Origin: CALXXL01 sp034926605
GTDB taxonomy: Bacteria; Verrucomicrobiota; Lentisphaeria; Victivallales; Victivallaceae
Reading direction: 5' to 3'
DNA: 64,000 bases
Assembly: GCA_034926605.1 (NCBI GenBank)
Contig: JAYFQV010000002.1
Span: forward strand, 186,001 to 250,000
In this document: one piece after another, positions 52,117 through 61,968 of the stretch
Layout of the letters: the number at the start of each line of letters is the position of its first letter
Position numbering within the stretch: position 1 is the stretch's first letter
Made by a program: the position numbers and the translations under genes
Notes under the pieces: model-generated
Told to the model about the DNA's origin: nothing
Database searches by the model: none
What the model saw: the letters and a program-made list of their open reading frames with translations, nothing else

Positions 52117-54437
52117 AGCGTCTGCTGACGGCGGTGTTGCTGACGGCGCTGATGCTGTCGGCGCGGGCGGATTTTCTTACTCCTGAGGAGGCGGGGTTTC
52201 GCCATTGCGCGCTGATTTATCTTTGCGGCTCCGTCCGTACCGCCGAGTATTTCAAGCCGCTGCTGGTAAAGTTCGAAGGCGGCAATCCCACCGCGCAGCC
52301 GGGGTTTGACGCCTATTTGTTTCTTTCCTACACTTTCGCCTCCGGCGGCAAGGCCGAGGTGGACAAGTCGGTCAAGGCGGACTGGGACGCAATCTTCGAC
52401 GGATTCTTTGCCGGCGAAAACAGTTATGTGCCCGCCCTCGCCAGGGCCGCACGCGAGCTCAAGCTGGGCTGGAAACCAAGGGTGATGGTATCGCTTTCGT
52501 GGCTGCATCCCGGCGTGTCCGATTTCGGAGACGTTGACGGCGACGGGCGTCCGGAAAGTCTCGGTACCTCATATGGGCGCCGTGCGGTTCTGGAATGGTT
52601 CATGGAACGGGTGGCACGCGAGATGGCAAAATATCCGGAACTCGAGCTATGGGGTTTCTACATGATGCGCGAAGGTCTGCGGCCGGATGATCTTGCCGCG
52701 GCTCGCGAATATACCGACGCGGTACACGACCGCGGGCTGCGAATACTCTGGATCCCCTACTACAACGCCGGCGGCCTTGACGAGGCGCGCAAGGTTGGAT
52801 TCGACGCGGTGATATTGCAGAGCAACTGGACGTTCAACACCTTTCATTCCGGCGGCGACCTGCGGCGGAACCGGCTGCGCGCTTCCGCCGCGCGTTCCCG
52901 TGAGATGGGATTCGGCGTGGAGCTGGAACTCAACGAGGCGGATCATCCGACGCCATGGATGCGCCGCATTTTCATGGAAGCGCTTGAAACCGGGTATAAA
53001 GACGGGTTTCAGTCCGCCGCCACCGCCTATTACTTCAGCGCCGGTCACAACCTCGCCAGCAGCGAAGACCCGGAAGACAGGAAGCTTTACTCCGCATGGA
53101 TGGACTACATTGCCGGGAAGCCGATTTCCGCCCCGCGCGACAACGATTTTTCAGTGGAGCGGCGGCCCGACGGAGCCACGGTGGTCTCCTGCGACATTTC
53201 GAAAGACGCTCCAATGCTGATGGCGGATGTTTTTCTGCGGGAGACGCCCGAAAACTTCTTCAAAGGATCGATACGGGCCGAATATCAGGATGCGTCCGGA
53301 GAATGGCGGCCTTTGGCTTGGGTTCGTCGTCTGACTTTTCTGGATAGGAACCGCGAGTTTCAGAATGTCTCCATCACGCTGCCGGCGGTTACCGCCTACA
53401 GACTGCGACTGACGCTGGTTCCCGACGACCCGACGTCGCCGCCGCCGGTTATCGACGATGTTCAGATTGAACTCGATTACGATCCGGCCGGCAGTTCAAG
53501 CCGGGCCGTGTCCAAGGCTTTGGGGAAAAACTATATTTATCTACCGTATCCGCAAGGCAAATATCCGGACGCATCCGGCCGGACTCTGTTGGATGGAGTT
53601 ACCGCCGGAAAATGGACTAATTTCGTGGGCTGGCAAGGTTCGAGAAAGCCGCTGATGCTGTTTTTCGACCTCGGATTCGAACAGGATGTGGATGATGTGC
53701 GCATCCATATTGCCACCGATGAAAATTCCGGCATCCGCCGCCCGGCCGCGGTAACGGCATTTCTCAGCAACAACGCTCCGGTTTCATCCCTTTCCGGAAT
53801 CGGGGAATTGCCGGACGAGACAATCCGGAGCTTTTCCGGCCTGAGCTACGGCGGCGGTGGCGGCGCCGGGCTGTACCGCCTTAAGATGCCTCGCGGCACC
53901 TCGGCGCGATTTGTGACGCTGCAATTTTTTCCGCACGGATGGTTGTTTGTCTCGGAAGTTTCGTTTTACGGCGGCGGCCGCCGGATAGCGAACGGCACGG
54001 TGGCTTACAACAGCTCCATCCCGCCTACTCCGTCCGGCGACAGCTCCGCGGACAGATACCCGGATGACCTTGCGATGTTAACCGACGGAACATTGTCCGT
54101 TCGCTCCTACACCAACGGCTGCGTCGGATTCAGGACATCGCGCAGCTATATCATCGACCTGGCCGACCCTCAGATGCGTTATTCAAGCATAACCTGCCAC
54201 AGCTTGGGCGGCGGAGATAACAACGTTCTGGCCCCGGCCGGAATTAAGGCTAGCGTTTCCGAAGACCTTGCGTCATGGCGGAAGGTTGCCGAAATCGCCC
54301 CGGCCGACCGGGATGAAAAGAAACTGGAATATCGGCCGCTGAAACTGGAATTTCCGGAAACCACCGGTCGTTTCATAAAGTTGGAAATCACCCCGCGTTC
54401 CGGCTGGTGCTTTTTGTCCGAGATAACGGTGGATTGA
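52113..54437 (+). CDS. Secreted DUF4855-type protein with discoidin-like C-terminal domains
   Basis: 774 aa. The start is GTG overlapping the GH20 stop (GTGA); MKRLLTAVLLTALMLSARA is the signal peptide. Residues about 30-350 match DUF4855: WGFYMMREGLRPDDL, LRILWIPYYNAGG, GFDAVILQSNWTF, VELELNEAD. This looks like a TIM-barrel glycan-active fold. Further on are at least two beta-sandwich, F5/8 type C-like segments (IYLPYPQGKYPDASG, LTDGTLSVRSYTNGCVGF) usually used to bind sugars. Activity of the family is not established. Co-transcribed with the GH20 gene. Confidence 0.8.
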   Translation: MKRLLTAVLLTALMLSARADFLTPEEAGFRHCALIYLCGSVRTAEYFKPLLVKFEGGNPTAQPGFDAYLFLSYTFASGGKAEVDKSVKADWDAIFDGFFAGENSYVPALARAARELKLGWKPRVMVSLSWLHPGVSDFGDVDGDGRPESLGTSYGRRAVLEWFMERVAREMAKYPELELWGFYMMREGLRPDDLAAAREYTDAVHDRGLRILWIPYYNAGGLDEARKVGFDAVILQSNWTFNTFHSGGDLRRNRLRASAARSREMGFGVELELNEADHPTPWMRRIFMEALETGYKDGFQSAATAYYFSAGHNLASSEDPEDRKLYSAWMDYIAGKPISAPRDNDFSVERRPDGATVVSCDISKDAPMLMADVFLRETPENFFKGSIRAEYQDASGEWRPLAWVRRLTFLDRNREFQNVSITLPAVTAYRLRLTLVPDDPTSPPPVIDDVQIELDYDPAGSSSRAVSKALGKNYIYLPYPQGKYPDASGRTLLDGVTAGKWTNFVGWQGSRKPLMLFFDLGFEQDVDDVRIHIATDENSGIRRPAAVTAFLSNNAPVSSLSGIGELPDETIRSFSGLSYGGGGGAGLYRLKMPRGTSARFVTLQFFPHGWLFVSEVSFYGGGRRIANGTVAYNSSIPPTPSGDSSADRYPDDLAMLTDGTLSVRSYTNGCVGFRTSRSYIIDLADPQMRYSSITCHSLGGGDNNVLAPAGIKASVSEDLASWRKVAEIAPADRDEKKLEYRPLKLEFPETTGRFIKLEITPRSGWCFLSEITVD

Positions 54438-54454
54438 CCGTTCAAACGGAAAAG

Positions 54455-54853
54455 CTATGGTGTCTGCAGCTTGGTGTTGACAAAGAACACTTGCTTGCCG
54501 GAGTTGGCAAGCTCAAGCGACCAGACGCCGCCGTCGATGTCCGACTTCAACACCCATTCCTCCGGTTCCAGCGATGGAACCAGCCGGATAAAGGCGGCGG
54601 AGCGCCGCATCACCTCGAACGCCTGCCGCGGAGCATTGCCGGTTATCTCGACCCGGCTGCCGGGCTCCACGCTTGCCACCGCCGTCATGCCGAATTCGGT
54701 GGTCATGAAGTTTATGGCGGCTTCTTCCGAAAGCGGCTTGGCGGTGGTGTCCCCGGCCTGGACGATCTGGCCTTTCGGCGGGTCGCCTTCCGGCAGACAT
54801 TCGCAGCCGCAAGCCGCCAACAGGAAAACAGTTGCTAAAAGTTGGTTTCTCAT
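54455..54853 (-). CDS. Small lipoprotein of unknown function
   Basis: 132 aa. The signal peptide ends in the lipobox LAAC with lipidated Cys15, followed by a Cys-rich start (GCECLPEG). The mature part is a small alpha/beta domain with no recognised motif. It converges on the DUF4855 gene. Its promoter lies so close that the mRNA may start at the ATG. Confidence 0.7.
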   Translation of the reverse strand: MRNQLLATVFLLAACGCECLPEGDPPKGQIVQAGDTTAKPLSEEAAINFMTTEFGMTAVASVEPGSRVEITGNAPRQAFEVMRRSAAFIRLVPSLEPEEWVLKSDIDGGVWSLELANSGKQVFFVNTKLQTP

Positions 54854-54859
54854 ATTTTT

Positions 54860-54888
54860 AATATAATCCTCATATTGATTTTATGCAA
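54860..54888 (-). promoter_or_regulatory. Promoter of the small lipoprotein gene
   Basis: On the minus strand, -35 TTGCAT (54883-54888), 17-nt spacer, -10 TATATT (54860-54865). Only 6 nt lie between the -10 and the ATG at 54853, so the transcript would begin at or within a base or so of the start codon. No SD is present. A TATAAT at 54915-54920 on the other strand may serve the DUF4091 gene but lacks a good -35. Confidence 0.55.
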
Positions 54889-54958
54889 ACGCGGCGTTAA
54901 CTTACACGAAACCATATAATTCATATAGACAGCATAAATCAAAAAGAGGGGATTGAGA

Positions 54959-57052
54959 ATGAAAAGTTTTCTGCTGGCGGTCATGTTGGCCGCGTCGTTT
55001 GCGGTTTCAGCCGCCGGGTTGGATGGCTGGAAGGTGCTGAATCTGGGCGACGGAGCCGGAAAGGTGTTCGATTTCACGGCCGAAGACGGAACCGGAAGCT
55101 TCAAGGGGCTTTTCGTTCCCAATGCCAGGAGCTGGCTGTTTCTGGTGAAAAATCTGTCTTCCGCGGAACTGAAGGGGGCAAACAAACTTTACCTTACCGC
55201 CGATGTTATGACCAACCATCCCGGACAGGCACGGCTGGTCATATGTGAAAATGCCGAATGGGGTCAGGCGCAGACCCGCTGGATTGTTCGCGGCTTTGAC
55301 AAGGCGTTCGAATGGCAGCGGGTCACCGTTGAGTTTGACCGGGCCGATCCGACCTCGTTTATGAGTTTGGGGCTTGGCATAGAATATCGTGCGGCCGGAA
55401 CTTGGATGGCGATCGGCAACGTCGAAGTTTCCACCGCTCCGCCCGCTGCGTTGCCGCCGCTGCCGACCTGTTCGCTGTTGGTTCCCGGCGACCTTGGCGA
55501 CGGGGTGATTCCCGATCTGGCGGCCGAACGCGAAGACATAGCGTCGGCGGCAGAACTTAATGACGTTGCCGACAATGATCCGGAATGGTTGCGGGATCAG
55601 AATACTTTGGCCGGTCTTGGTGCTCCGGATTCCACCGCCACCATGCGTGTGCTGGCCGGAGTAAAGGCCAAATATGTCGAACCGGCGTATTCGCTTCAGG
55701 CGGTGCCGGCCACCTTCGAATTCGATCACTCCACCCGCTTTGCCAATCGTCCCAACCCATATACCATGGTGATGCCGCGTAACGCGCGGGAGGAGATGAT
55801 CTGCCTGTTGCGCAACAACACCGCCAATCCGGAAAATTTTGTTCTCAAATTCAGCGGGCCGGGCAAGATGTTCAAACTGCTGGAAGTGGACGGTGTGCCG
55901 GACTATCCCGAACCGCTGGCCAGCGGCGGCATCCTGCATGTGGGAGCCAATGAAACCGCCGGCGTCATGATTCAGTTCAAATCTGCCGATGCCGGGGTAT
56001 TTAAAGGTACATTGGAGGTCAAGCCGTTCAATCCGCAGATACCGGCGGAATCTTTGCCGGTGACGCTTGAAGTGGTGGATGTCGTTCTGCCCGAGGCACT
56101 GCCGATTTCCACTTTCCACTGGGATTACGGCAGTGCCAACGACCCGGAGAAGCTCGCGATTCTGATCGACGGCCGGGTCAACACCTTTCACCTTTCCAAG
56201 TGGACACCGAACGTAACCGAGGACTTCCATACCTTCAACAGCCGGATATTCTACGATTTCAGCGACTTTGTAAGTGCGATTCGCGCAATAAAGAAAGCTG
56301 CGCCGAACCTTGACGCCCATTATGTGGTGGAAGCCTGGTTCATCCGTAACAACGGCGGATGGAAGAAGGAGTACGAAAAGTGGCTCGACCAGCTTGCCGC
56401 CACGCTGGCAGCTGAAGGTGTGGATGACGATCACTGGTTTCTCACGATCTACGATGAGGACCTCTCCGATGAGTTTTACGAGTCGGCAAAAGCGATCAAG
56501 ACCTACCGTCCGCAGACTCATATTTTCTCCGACAAGTTGACCGATGATCCCGCCGTCGTAAAAAAGTTTGCTCCTTATGTCGATGCCTGGACGCCTCCGG
56601 CATTTCAGTTCCCGCCCCTCAGCGAAAAGTGGAAAGCCGGCATAGAAGAAATCCGGAAGCTGAAGGACAGCAAATTCTATGTATATTCCTGCGGCCCGGT
56701 TCCGGCAAATCCGGCGCGCACTTTCCGCGAACAGCCGCTTTTGTCCTTCGCTTACAATCTCGACGGCTGCTACTACTGGACTACCGCCTATTTCATAGAC
56801 GTTCGCGGGCCGAAAAATCCCGACGACCATTTCGGGTTCTTTTATCGCGACGCGGACGGCAAGCCGGTCTTGTCCCGCCGCTGGCTGGCATGGCAGGATG
56901 GTTTGAACGATTATCTGGTGCTTTCCATGCTGCCGCCGGAAAAACGGGAGGAACTGCGCAAGTTCTTCCTCGAAAATCTGAACACGCCGGATTTCTGGCC
57001 GCAGTTCATGGCAAAACGCGACGCGCTTCTGCGGGGGCTTGCCTCAAAGTGA
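54959..57052 (+). CDS. Secreted DUF4091-domain glycoside-hydrolase-like protein
   Basis: 697 aa. MKSFLLAVMLAASFAVSAAG is a signal peptide. A jellyroll-type N-domain (about 20-170) is followed by a beta-sandwich and, from about residue 380, a TIM-barrel part (STFHWDYGSAND, DDDHWFLTIYDEDLSDEFY). The last 120 residues match DUF4091 (CYYWTTAYF, SRRWLAWQDGLNDYLVL). DUF4091 proteins occur in polysaccharide-degrading bacteria; catalytic activity is not established for this one. GAGGGG 7 nt before the ATG sets the start. Its end overlaps convergent metH by 9 nt. Confidence 0.8.
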   Translation: MKSFLLAVMLAASFAVSAAGLDGWKVLNLGDGAGKVFDFTAEDGTGSFKGLFVPNARSWLFLVKNLSSAELKGANKLYLTADVMTNHPGQARLVICENAEWGQAQTRWIVRGFDKAFEWQRVTVEFDRADPTSFMSLGLGIEYRAAGTWMAIGNVEVSTAPPAALPPLPTCSLLVPGDLGDGVIPDLAAEREDIASAAELNDVADNDPEWLRDQNTLAGLGAPDSTATMRVLAGVKAKYVEPAYSLQAVPATFEFDHSTRFANRPNPYTMVMPRNAREEMICLLRNNTANPENFVLKFSGPGKMFKLLEVDGVPDYPEPLASGGILHVGANETAGVMIQFKSADAGVFKGTLEVKPFNPQIPAESLPVTLEVVDVVLPEALPISTFHWDYGSANDPEKLAILIDGRVNTFHLSKWTPNVTEDFHTFNSRIFYDFSDFVSAIRAIKKAAPNLDAHYVVEAWFIRNNGGWKKEYEKWLDQLAATLAAEGVDDDHWFLTIYDEDLSDEFYESAKAIKTYRPQTHIFSDKLTDDPAVVKKFAPYVDAWTPPAFQFPPLSEKWKAGIEEIRKLKDSKFYVYSCGPVPANPARTFREQPLLSFAYNLDGCYYWTTAYFIDVRGPKNPDDHFGFFYRDADGKPVLSRRWLAWQDGLNDYLVLSMLPPEKREELRKFFLENLNTPDFWPQFMAKRDALLRGLASK

Positions 57053-59419
57053 TTTGCAGAGGTTGACCGCGCCCATCGCGTCGGACGAATAGGCCGCGCC
57101 TATCGAGTCGGCATAGGCGCGGTCGACCGCCGCGCCGCCGACCATGAATTTGACTCCGGCAAGCCCTTCGGTGCGCGCCAGCTCGATCACCTCTTTCATT
57201 CGCGGCATGGTGGTGGTCATCAGCGCCGACAGCCCGCAGAATCTCGCGCCGGTGCGCTTGAGCTCGCCGACGATCTTCGAGGACGGTACGTCCTTGCCGA
57301 GGTCCACCACCGCGAATCCGCAATTGCGCAGCATCAGCGCCACGATGTTTTTGCCTATGTCGTGGATGTCGCCCTCTACGGTGGCGATTACCACGGTGTC
57401 GGCGGCGGCTTCATCCGGTTTGCGGGAGAGCAGCGGCTCCAATACGGCGATTCCGGCGCGCATGGCATCGGCCGCCATGAGCAGCTGTGGAAGGAACAGT
57501 TTTCCGGCGCTGAAACGGTCGCCCACCGCATTGATGGCTCCGATAAGCCGGTTCATCAGGTCGTCCGGAGCCTCTCCGGAATCCAGCGCGTTGCGCACGG
57601 CTCCCGGCATGTTCTGCTGGTCGCCGCGCAACACCAGTTCCTCCAACGGCAGCGGTTTGCCGGGTTCGGCCGGTTCCGGCTCGGGAACCCTGGCGCCGCG
57701 CGCCAGAAATGCGGTCATCGCGCCCGGCTGGTTCAGCAGTACGGCTTCCGCTTCGGGCGACTCCAGCGCCCACGGCGCATTCGGATTGGCGATGGCGCAA
57801 GTCAGCCCGCGTTTCGCCGCCAGTTTGAAGAACGCAGCGTTGAGTTCGGCGCGGTTCGGCAGGCCGAAGCTGATGTTTGACAATCCCGCCACCGTGCCGC
57901 ATCCGAATTCACGCGCGAAATCGATCATGGCCAGCGAATCTATGGCATTGTTGGCCCCGGTGGCGACGGTCATCACCAAAATATCGACCAGGCAGTCCGA
58001 TTTTCCGTAACCGTGTTCGGCGGCGGCGGCGAATACTTTTTGCGTCATGGCTTTGCGGGCTTCCAGGTTTTCCGGCACGCCGGTGGCATCCACCGGCAGC
58101 ACCACGATCATCGCGCCGTACTTTGCGGCGATCGGCAGCATTTTTTCAATGCGCTCTGGCTCGCCGGAAATCGAGTTGACCAACGCCCGGCCGGGATAGC
58201 GGCGCAGGGCCGCCTCCATCACTTCCGGCGCGGCGGAATCGATTGCCAGCGGCAGGCCGGTCACCGACTGTATGACCTCGACCGCTTCCAGCATAAGGGC
58301 TTTCTCGTCCACTCCGCCCAATCCCATGTTTACATCCAGCAGCAATGCGTTTTTCTCGGTCTGCTCCCTGGCGAAGGTGCGAACGAGGTCCATTTTCCCG
58401 GCACGCAGTTCAGCCTGCAGTGCCTTCTTGCCGGTGGGATTTATGCGCTCGCCCACGATGCCGGTCTTGCGGCCGAGCGAGAGTTCTGCATATTCGGTGG
58501 CCGAAGCGATCACCGCCGGATGTTCGCACTTCACCGGAACCGGCTTCACTTCGCGTAGCGCGGCGGCGGTATGTTCGATATGTTCCGGCGTGGAGCCGCA
58601 GCAGCCGCCCACGATATTTGCGCCGGCCGCGGCCAGCGCCAGCATGCGTTCGGCGAACGATTCGGGATCGAGGTCGAACACGGTACGCCCGTTTACCAGA
58701 TGCGGCAGTCCGGCGTTGGGTTTGGCCGCCAGTGGAATCTTTGCATATGGTTTGAGTCTGGCGAGCACCCCGAGCATTTCGCTCGGGCCGACCGAGCAGT
58801 TCATGCCGAATGCGTCGGCGCCCAGCGACTGCAGTGCCACCAGGCACGCCTCAGCCGGGTTGCCCGACAGGGTGTGTCCACCGGCGTCCACCGTCATGGT
58901 TACGATGACCGGAAGTTCGGCGGCGGATTCTTTGCATGCTATCAATGCGGCGCGGGCCTGCTGGAGGTCGATCTGGGTTTCGATCGCAAAACCGTCCACT
59001 CCGCCTTCCGCGAGGGCCGATACCTGTTCCTTGAAGATGTCCACCAGCTCTTCGAAATCCAGATTTCCCAACGGTTTCAGAAATTCCCCGGTGGGGCCGA
59101 TGTCGCCGAACACCAGTCGGGTTCCGGCGTTCTTGCGGCTGATTCGCGCCAGCTTCAGATTTACTTCGCGCACCCGCTCCGCGGCGCCGAATTCGGCCAG
59201 CTTGCAGCGGTTGGAGCCGAAGGTCGGCGTGTATACAATGTTGCTTTCGGAGGCAAAGTAGGCGTTGTGGATTGAGCACAGCGCTTCCGGCCGGTCGAGT
59301 GCGAACAACTCGGGGGCCATGCCCGGCGGCAGGCCGCGTTTGACCATTTCGGTACCGGTGGCGCCGTCCAGGATAACGATTTTTTCACGGCACAGCGCCG
59401 CAAAGTCTGCTTTATTCAC
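57044..59419 (-). CDS. metH: Cobalamin-dependent methionine synthase without reactivation domain
   Basis: 791 aa against about 1230 for full-length MetH. In order: homocysteine-binding barrel (1-290) with DGATGTEMVKRGL and zinc Cys pair GGCCGSTPEH; pterin-binding barrel (about 310-560) with VGERINPTGKKAL; cap and B12-binding domain (about 590-790) with GDIHDIGKNIV, where His is the axial cobalt ligand. The AdoMet-binding reactivation domain is missing and is encoded by the preceding gene. The start is GTG with AGGAG 7 nt upstream. It transfers methyl from methyltetrahydrofolate to homocysteine and requires vitamin B12. Confidence 0.93.
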   Translation of the reverse strand: MNKADFAALCREKIVILDGATGTEMVKRGLPPGMAPELFALDRPEALCSIHNAYFASESNIVYTPTFGSNRCKLAEFGAAERVREVNLKLARISRKNAGTRLVFGDIGPTGEFLKPLGNLDFEELVDIFKEQVSALAEGGVDGFAIETQIDLQQARAALIACKESAAELPVIVTMTVDAGGHTLSGNPAEACLVALQSLGADAFGMNCSVGPSEMLGVLARLKPYAKIPLAAKPNAGLPHLVNGRTVFDLDPESFAERMLALAAAGANIVGGCCGSTPEHIEHTAAALREVKPVPVKCEHPAVIASATEYAELSLGRKTGIVGERINPTGKKALQAELRAGKMDLVRTFAREQTEKNALLLDVNMGLGGVDEKALMLEAVEVIQSVTGLPLAIDSAAPEVMEAALRRYPGRALVNSISGEPERIEKMLPIAAKYGAMIVVLPVDATGVPENLEARKAMTQKVFAAAAEHGYGKSDCLVDILVMTVATGANNAIDSLAMIDFAREFGCGTVAGLSNISFGLPNRAELNAAFFKLAAKRGLTCAIANPNAPWALESPEAEAVLLNQPGAMTAFLARGARVPEPEPAEPGKPLPLEELVLRGDQQNMPGAVRNALDSGEAPDDLMNRLIGAINAVGDRFSAGKLFLPQLLMAADAMRAGIAVLEPLLSRKPDEAAADTVVIATVEGDIHDIGKNIVALMLRNCGFAVVDLGKDVPSSKIVGELKRTGARFCGLSALMTTTMPRMKEVIELARTEGLAGVKFMVGGAAVDRAYADSIGAAYSSDAMGAVNLCKSL

Positions 59420-60002
59420 GGGCGACTCCTATCAGGGCGGTTATGGTTTTTTCCGGTTTCATAAAGAAGTTTTCAGAAAGCGTTACGCCGCACGGGTTGC
59501 CCCCGAGCAGTTCGAACACTTTCCGCTGGTCTTCCAGCGGCCAGTCTCCGTATCCCGGCGAATAACGGCGGCCGGCCAACGCCCGGCCGCCGCGCGCAAA
59601 TTCCGCGCGCAGCCTGGCTTCGAACGCATCGGCGGCGGCCTCGGCGGTTTCGCTGCCGGTGGCGTCGAACACCGTTGCGCGCAGCATATTGCCTGCCGCA
59701 CTCTCGCTCCGCGCCGCCGAGACGATTCCGGGGCCGAGCGTCACCAGAAACAGCACGGCTTCCCGGCAACCGGCCAGAAAGCCGGCCACCCCGGCGCTGC
59801 CGCCGGTCAGGCCTGGAAGCTCTTCCGCTCCGATGAACCGCCAGATGCCGCACGGGCGGCATAGCCGACCGGCCTCGGCTATTATGGATTCCACTTTGGC
59901 GCGTTCGGAATCGTTCAGGTCCTTGGCGCGAGTGTGCAGCCGGATGAAGATTTTCTTCACCGGCGGGCTCACAGCGAACGGAATGGCCTGAAGCTGGGTC
60001 AA
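59412..60002 (-). CDS. Methionine synthase activation-domain protein (split MetH reactivation module)
   Basis: 196 aa. The C-terminal half matches the AdoMet-binding activation domain of MetH: RRYSPGYGDWPLEDQRKVF and GVTLSENFFMKPEKTITALIG. It probably uses AdoMet to remethylate inactive cob(II)alamin on MetH. The start is TTG at 60002, with AAGGAG 5 nt upstream, and overlaps the bioA stop (TTGA); an upstream in-frame ATG would lie inside bioA. It overlaps metH by 8 nt. Split enzymes of this sort are known in some bacteria. Confidence 0.85.
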   Translation of the reverse strand: MTQLQAIPFAVSPPVKKIFIRLHTRAKDLNDSERAKVESIIAEAGRLCRPCGIWRFIGAEELPGLTGGSAGVAGFLAGCREAVLFLVTLGPGIVSAARSESAAGNMLRATVFDATGSETAEAAADAFEARLRAEFARGGRALAGRRYSPGYGDWPLEDQRKVFELLGGNPCGVTLSENFFMKPEKTITALIGVARE

Positions 60003-61279
60003 CGGCACTCCTTTTCCAATACGGCACACACTGCCGACGTAAGTCTTGAAAGCTGTTCGGGCTCGATCACAAACGGCGGCATCAGGTAAACGATGTTGCC
60101 GAACGGGCGCAGCCAGCAACCGCATGCGGCGAATTCGGCGCAGAGGCGGTCGCAGTCGGGCTTGAAGTCCAACTCCACCGCGCCGACCGCGCCAAGCACC
60201 CGGATGTCCCGCACGTGCGGCATTCCGGACAGCGGCGCCAGTTGGGCCGCAAGTTGCTGTTCAATCACGGCAACCCGTCCCTGCCAGTCGTAGGCTTTGA
60301 ACAGGTCGAGCGAGGCGCATCCGGCGGCGCAGGCCAACGGGTTGGCCATGAAGGTGGGGCCGTGCATCAACACCCCGGGTTCTCCCTCGGAAACGGTGAG
60401 GGCAACGCGGTCGGTGGCGAGGGTGGCCGCCAGCGAAATATGGCCGCCGGTCAGGGCTTTTCCCACACACATTATGTCCGGGACTATCCCGGCAAACTCG
60501 GAGGCGAACATCTTGCCCAAGCGGCCGAAACCGGTGGCGATCTCGTCGACGATCAGCAGGATGCCGAACTCGTCGCATAGTACGCGCAGTCCGGCCAGGT
60601 ATTCCGGGGAATATACGCGCATTCCGCCGGCGCCTTGCAGTACCGGCTCGATAATCACCCCCGCAATTTCGGCGGAGTGGGCCTGGAGAATGCTTCTGGC
60701 GGCGGCGAGATCGGACTCCTGAAAATTGTAGAATCCCATTGCCGGCGCGGGAGCGGTGAAGTGTTCGGTCAGCATATAGCTGAAGTAGCGGTGCATTCCG
60801 GAGCCGCTGCCGAGTGCCATGGTGGCGAAGGTGTCGCCGTGATAGGTGTGCTCGACGGTAAGGAACCGGGTGCGGTGGCGATCGCCTTTGGCGTAAAAAT
60901 ATTGCAGCGCCATTTTCATGGCCACCTCGCAGGCCACACTGCCGGAGTCGGAGAAAAATACCTTGTCCAGCCCGTGTGGTACCAATTCGATCAATTTTGC
61001 CGCGAGTTCGATCGCCGGATCGTGGGTAAAGCCGCCGAACATGGTGTGCGGCATGATGTGCAATTGGCGTTCGATGGCGTCGACGATCTCCCGGCGACGG
61101 TGGCCGTGGGCCATTGTCCACCAGCTTGAGATGCCGTCAATCAGCCTGCGGCCGTCGGCCAGCTCTATTTCAACTCCGGCGGCGGATTTGGCATGCAGGG
61201 CCAGCCGCGGATTTACCGTGCCGGAATATGGGTGCCAGAGGTGTTCGCGGTCGAATTGGATTTTTTCGACTTCGGTCAT
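59999..61279 (-). CDS. bioA: Adenosylmethionine-8-amino-7-oxononanoate aminotransferase
   Basis: 426 aa class III PLP aminotransferase. It uses AdoMet as amino donor to make 7,8-diaminopelargonate. LWHPYSG and GISSWWTMAHGH are BioA-specific; the PLP site shows FSDSGSVACEVAMKM, LIVDEIATGFGRLGKMF and the lysine in CVGKALTGG. The ATG overlaps the bioD stop (ATGA). Confidence 0.95.
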   Translation of the reverse strand: MTEVEKIQFDREHLWHPYSGTVNPRLALHAKSAAGVEIELADGRRLIDGISSWWTMAHGHRRREIVDAIERQLHIMPHTMFGGFTHDPAIELAAKLIELVPHGLDKVFFSDSGSVACEVAMKMALQYFYAKGDRHRTRFLTVEHTYHGDTFATMALGSGSGMHRYFSYMLTEHFTAPAPAMGFYNFQESDLAAARSILQAHSAEIAGVIIEPVLQGAGGMRVYSPEYLAGLRVLCDEFGILLIVDEIATGFGRLGKMFASEFAGIVPDIMCVGKALTGGHISLAATLATDRVALTVSEGEPGVLMHGPTFMANPLACAAGCASLDLFKAYDWQGRVAVIEQQLAAQLAPLSGMPHVRDIRVLGAVGAVELDFKPDCDRLCAEFAACGCWLRPFGNIVYLMPPFVIEPEQLSRLTSAVCAVLEKECR

Positions 61280-61968
61280 GCTTCCACCCCGAACAGTTTG
61301 CCGGCGTTCGGCAGCGGGAATGCTTTTCCTTTGGTATGCAGCGGCTGCTCGATCCACAGAGTTTCAGGATAGTGGCGTTGTACAAAATCCTGCATGAAGG
61401 AGCGTGCGTCTTCCGCTATCAATTCGTCAAGCCCGGGCATGCAGTTGTAAACCACCGCCGCGATGGTCATGCCGCGGCGGGCCGCCGCTTCCAGCGAAAG
61501 CAGCGTGTGGTTGATCGAACCGAGAACTCCGTTGGTGACCAGGATCAGCGGCCACTTCTGCTTTGCCGCGTAGTCTATGGTTAGCAGTTCACGGGTCAGC
61601 GGAACGAACAGACCGCCAGCACCTTCGATCAGGACATATTCGAAGGCCGCGTCAACTTCGGCCAAGGCCGATTCGATGGCGGCAAAATCCAGTTCCCGGT
61701 GGTCGAGTTCCGCTGCAAGGTGGGGGCTGGCGGGGTAGCTGAACACGGCGGGAAAGGTTTTTCCGGCGCAGTCGAACGTGGAAAACGGCATTCCCGCAAG
61801 GCGGCGGTGCAGTTCTATGTCGATGCTGTTTCCATCCGGGCAGCCGGTTTGAACAAGTTTGAAGGTGGAAACGCTTTTTCCAGCGTCGTACAGAAATTTT
61901 GCAAGCCCGGCGGTGACGTAACTTTTTCCTGCGTCGGTGTCGATGCCGCTGATGAAATACTTTTTCAT
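61276..61968 (-). CDS. bioD: Dethiobiotin synthetase
   Basis: 230 aa. It closes the ureido ring of dethiobiotin using CO2 and ATP. P-loop ISGIDTDAGKSYVTAG, FKLVQTGCPDG, and LIEGAGGLFVPL are conserved. AAAGGAG lies 5 nt before the ATG. The start overlaps the bioC stop by 4 nt. Upstream frame into bioC is not part of it. Confidence 0.93.
   Translation of the reverse strand: MKKYFISGIDTDAGKSYVTAGLAKFLYDAGKSVSTFKLVQTGCPDGNSIDIELHRRLAGMPFSTFDCAGKTFPAVFSYPASPHLAAELDHRELDFAAIESALAEVDAAFEYVLIEGAGGLFVPLTRELLTIDYAAKQKWPLILVTNGVLGSINHTLLSLEAAARRGMTIAAVVYNCMPGLDELIAEDARSFMQDFVQRHYPETLWIEQPLHTKGKAFPLPNAGKLFGVEA

Noticed and set aside
55007..56830. Open frame of about 600 codons opposite the DUF4091 gene
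   Set aside because: The plus-strand frame has a signal peptide, SD and family domains; the other strand has none.
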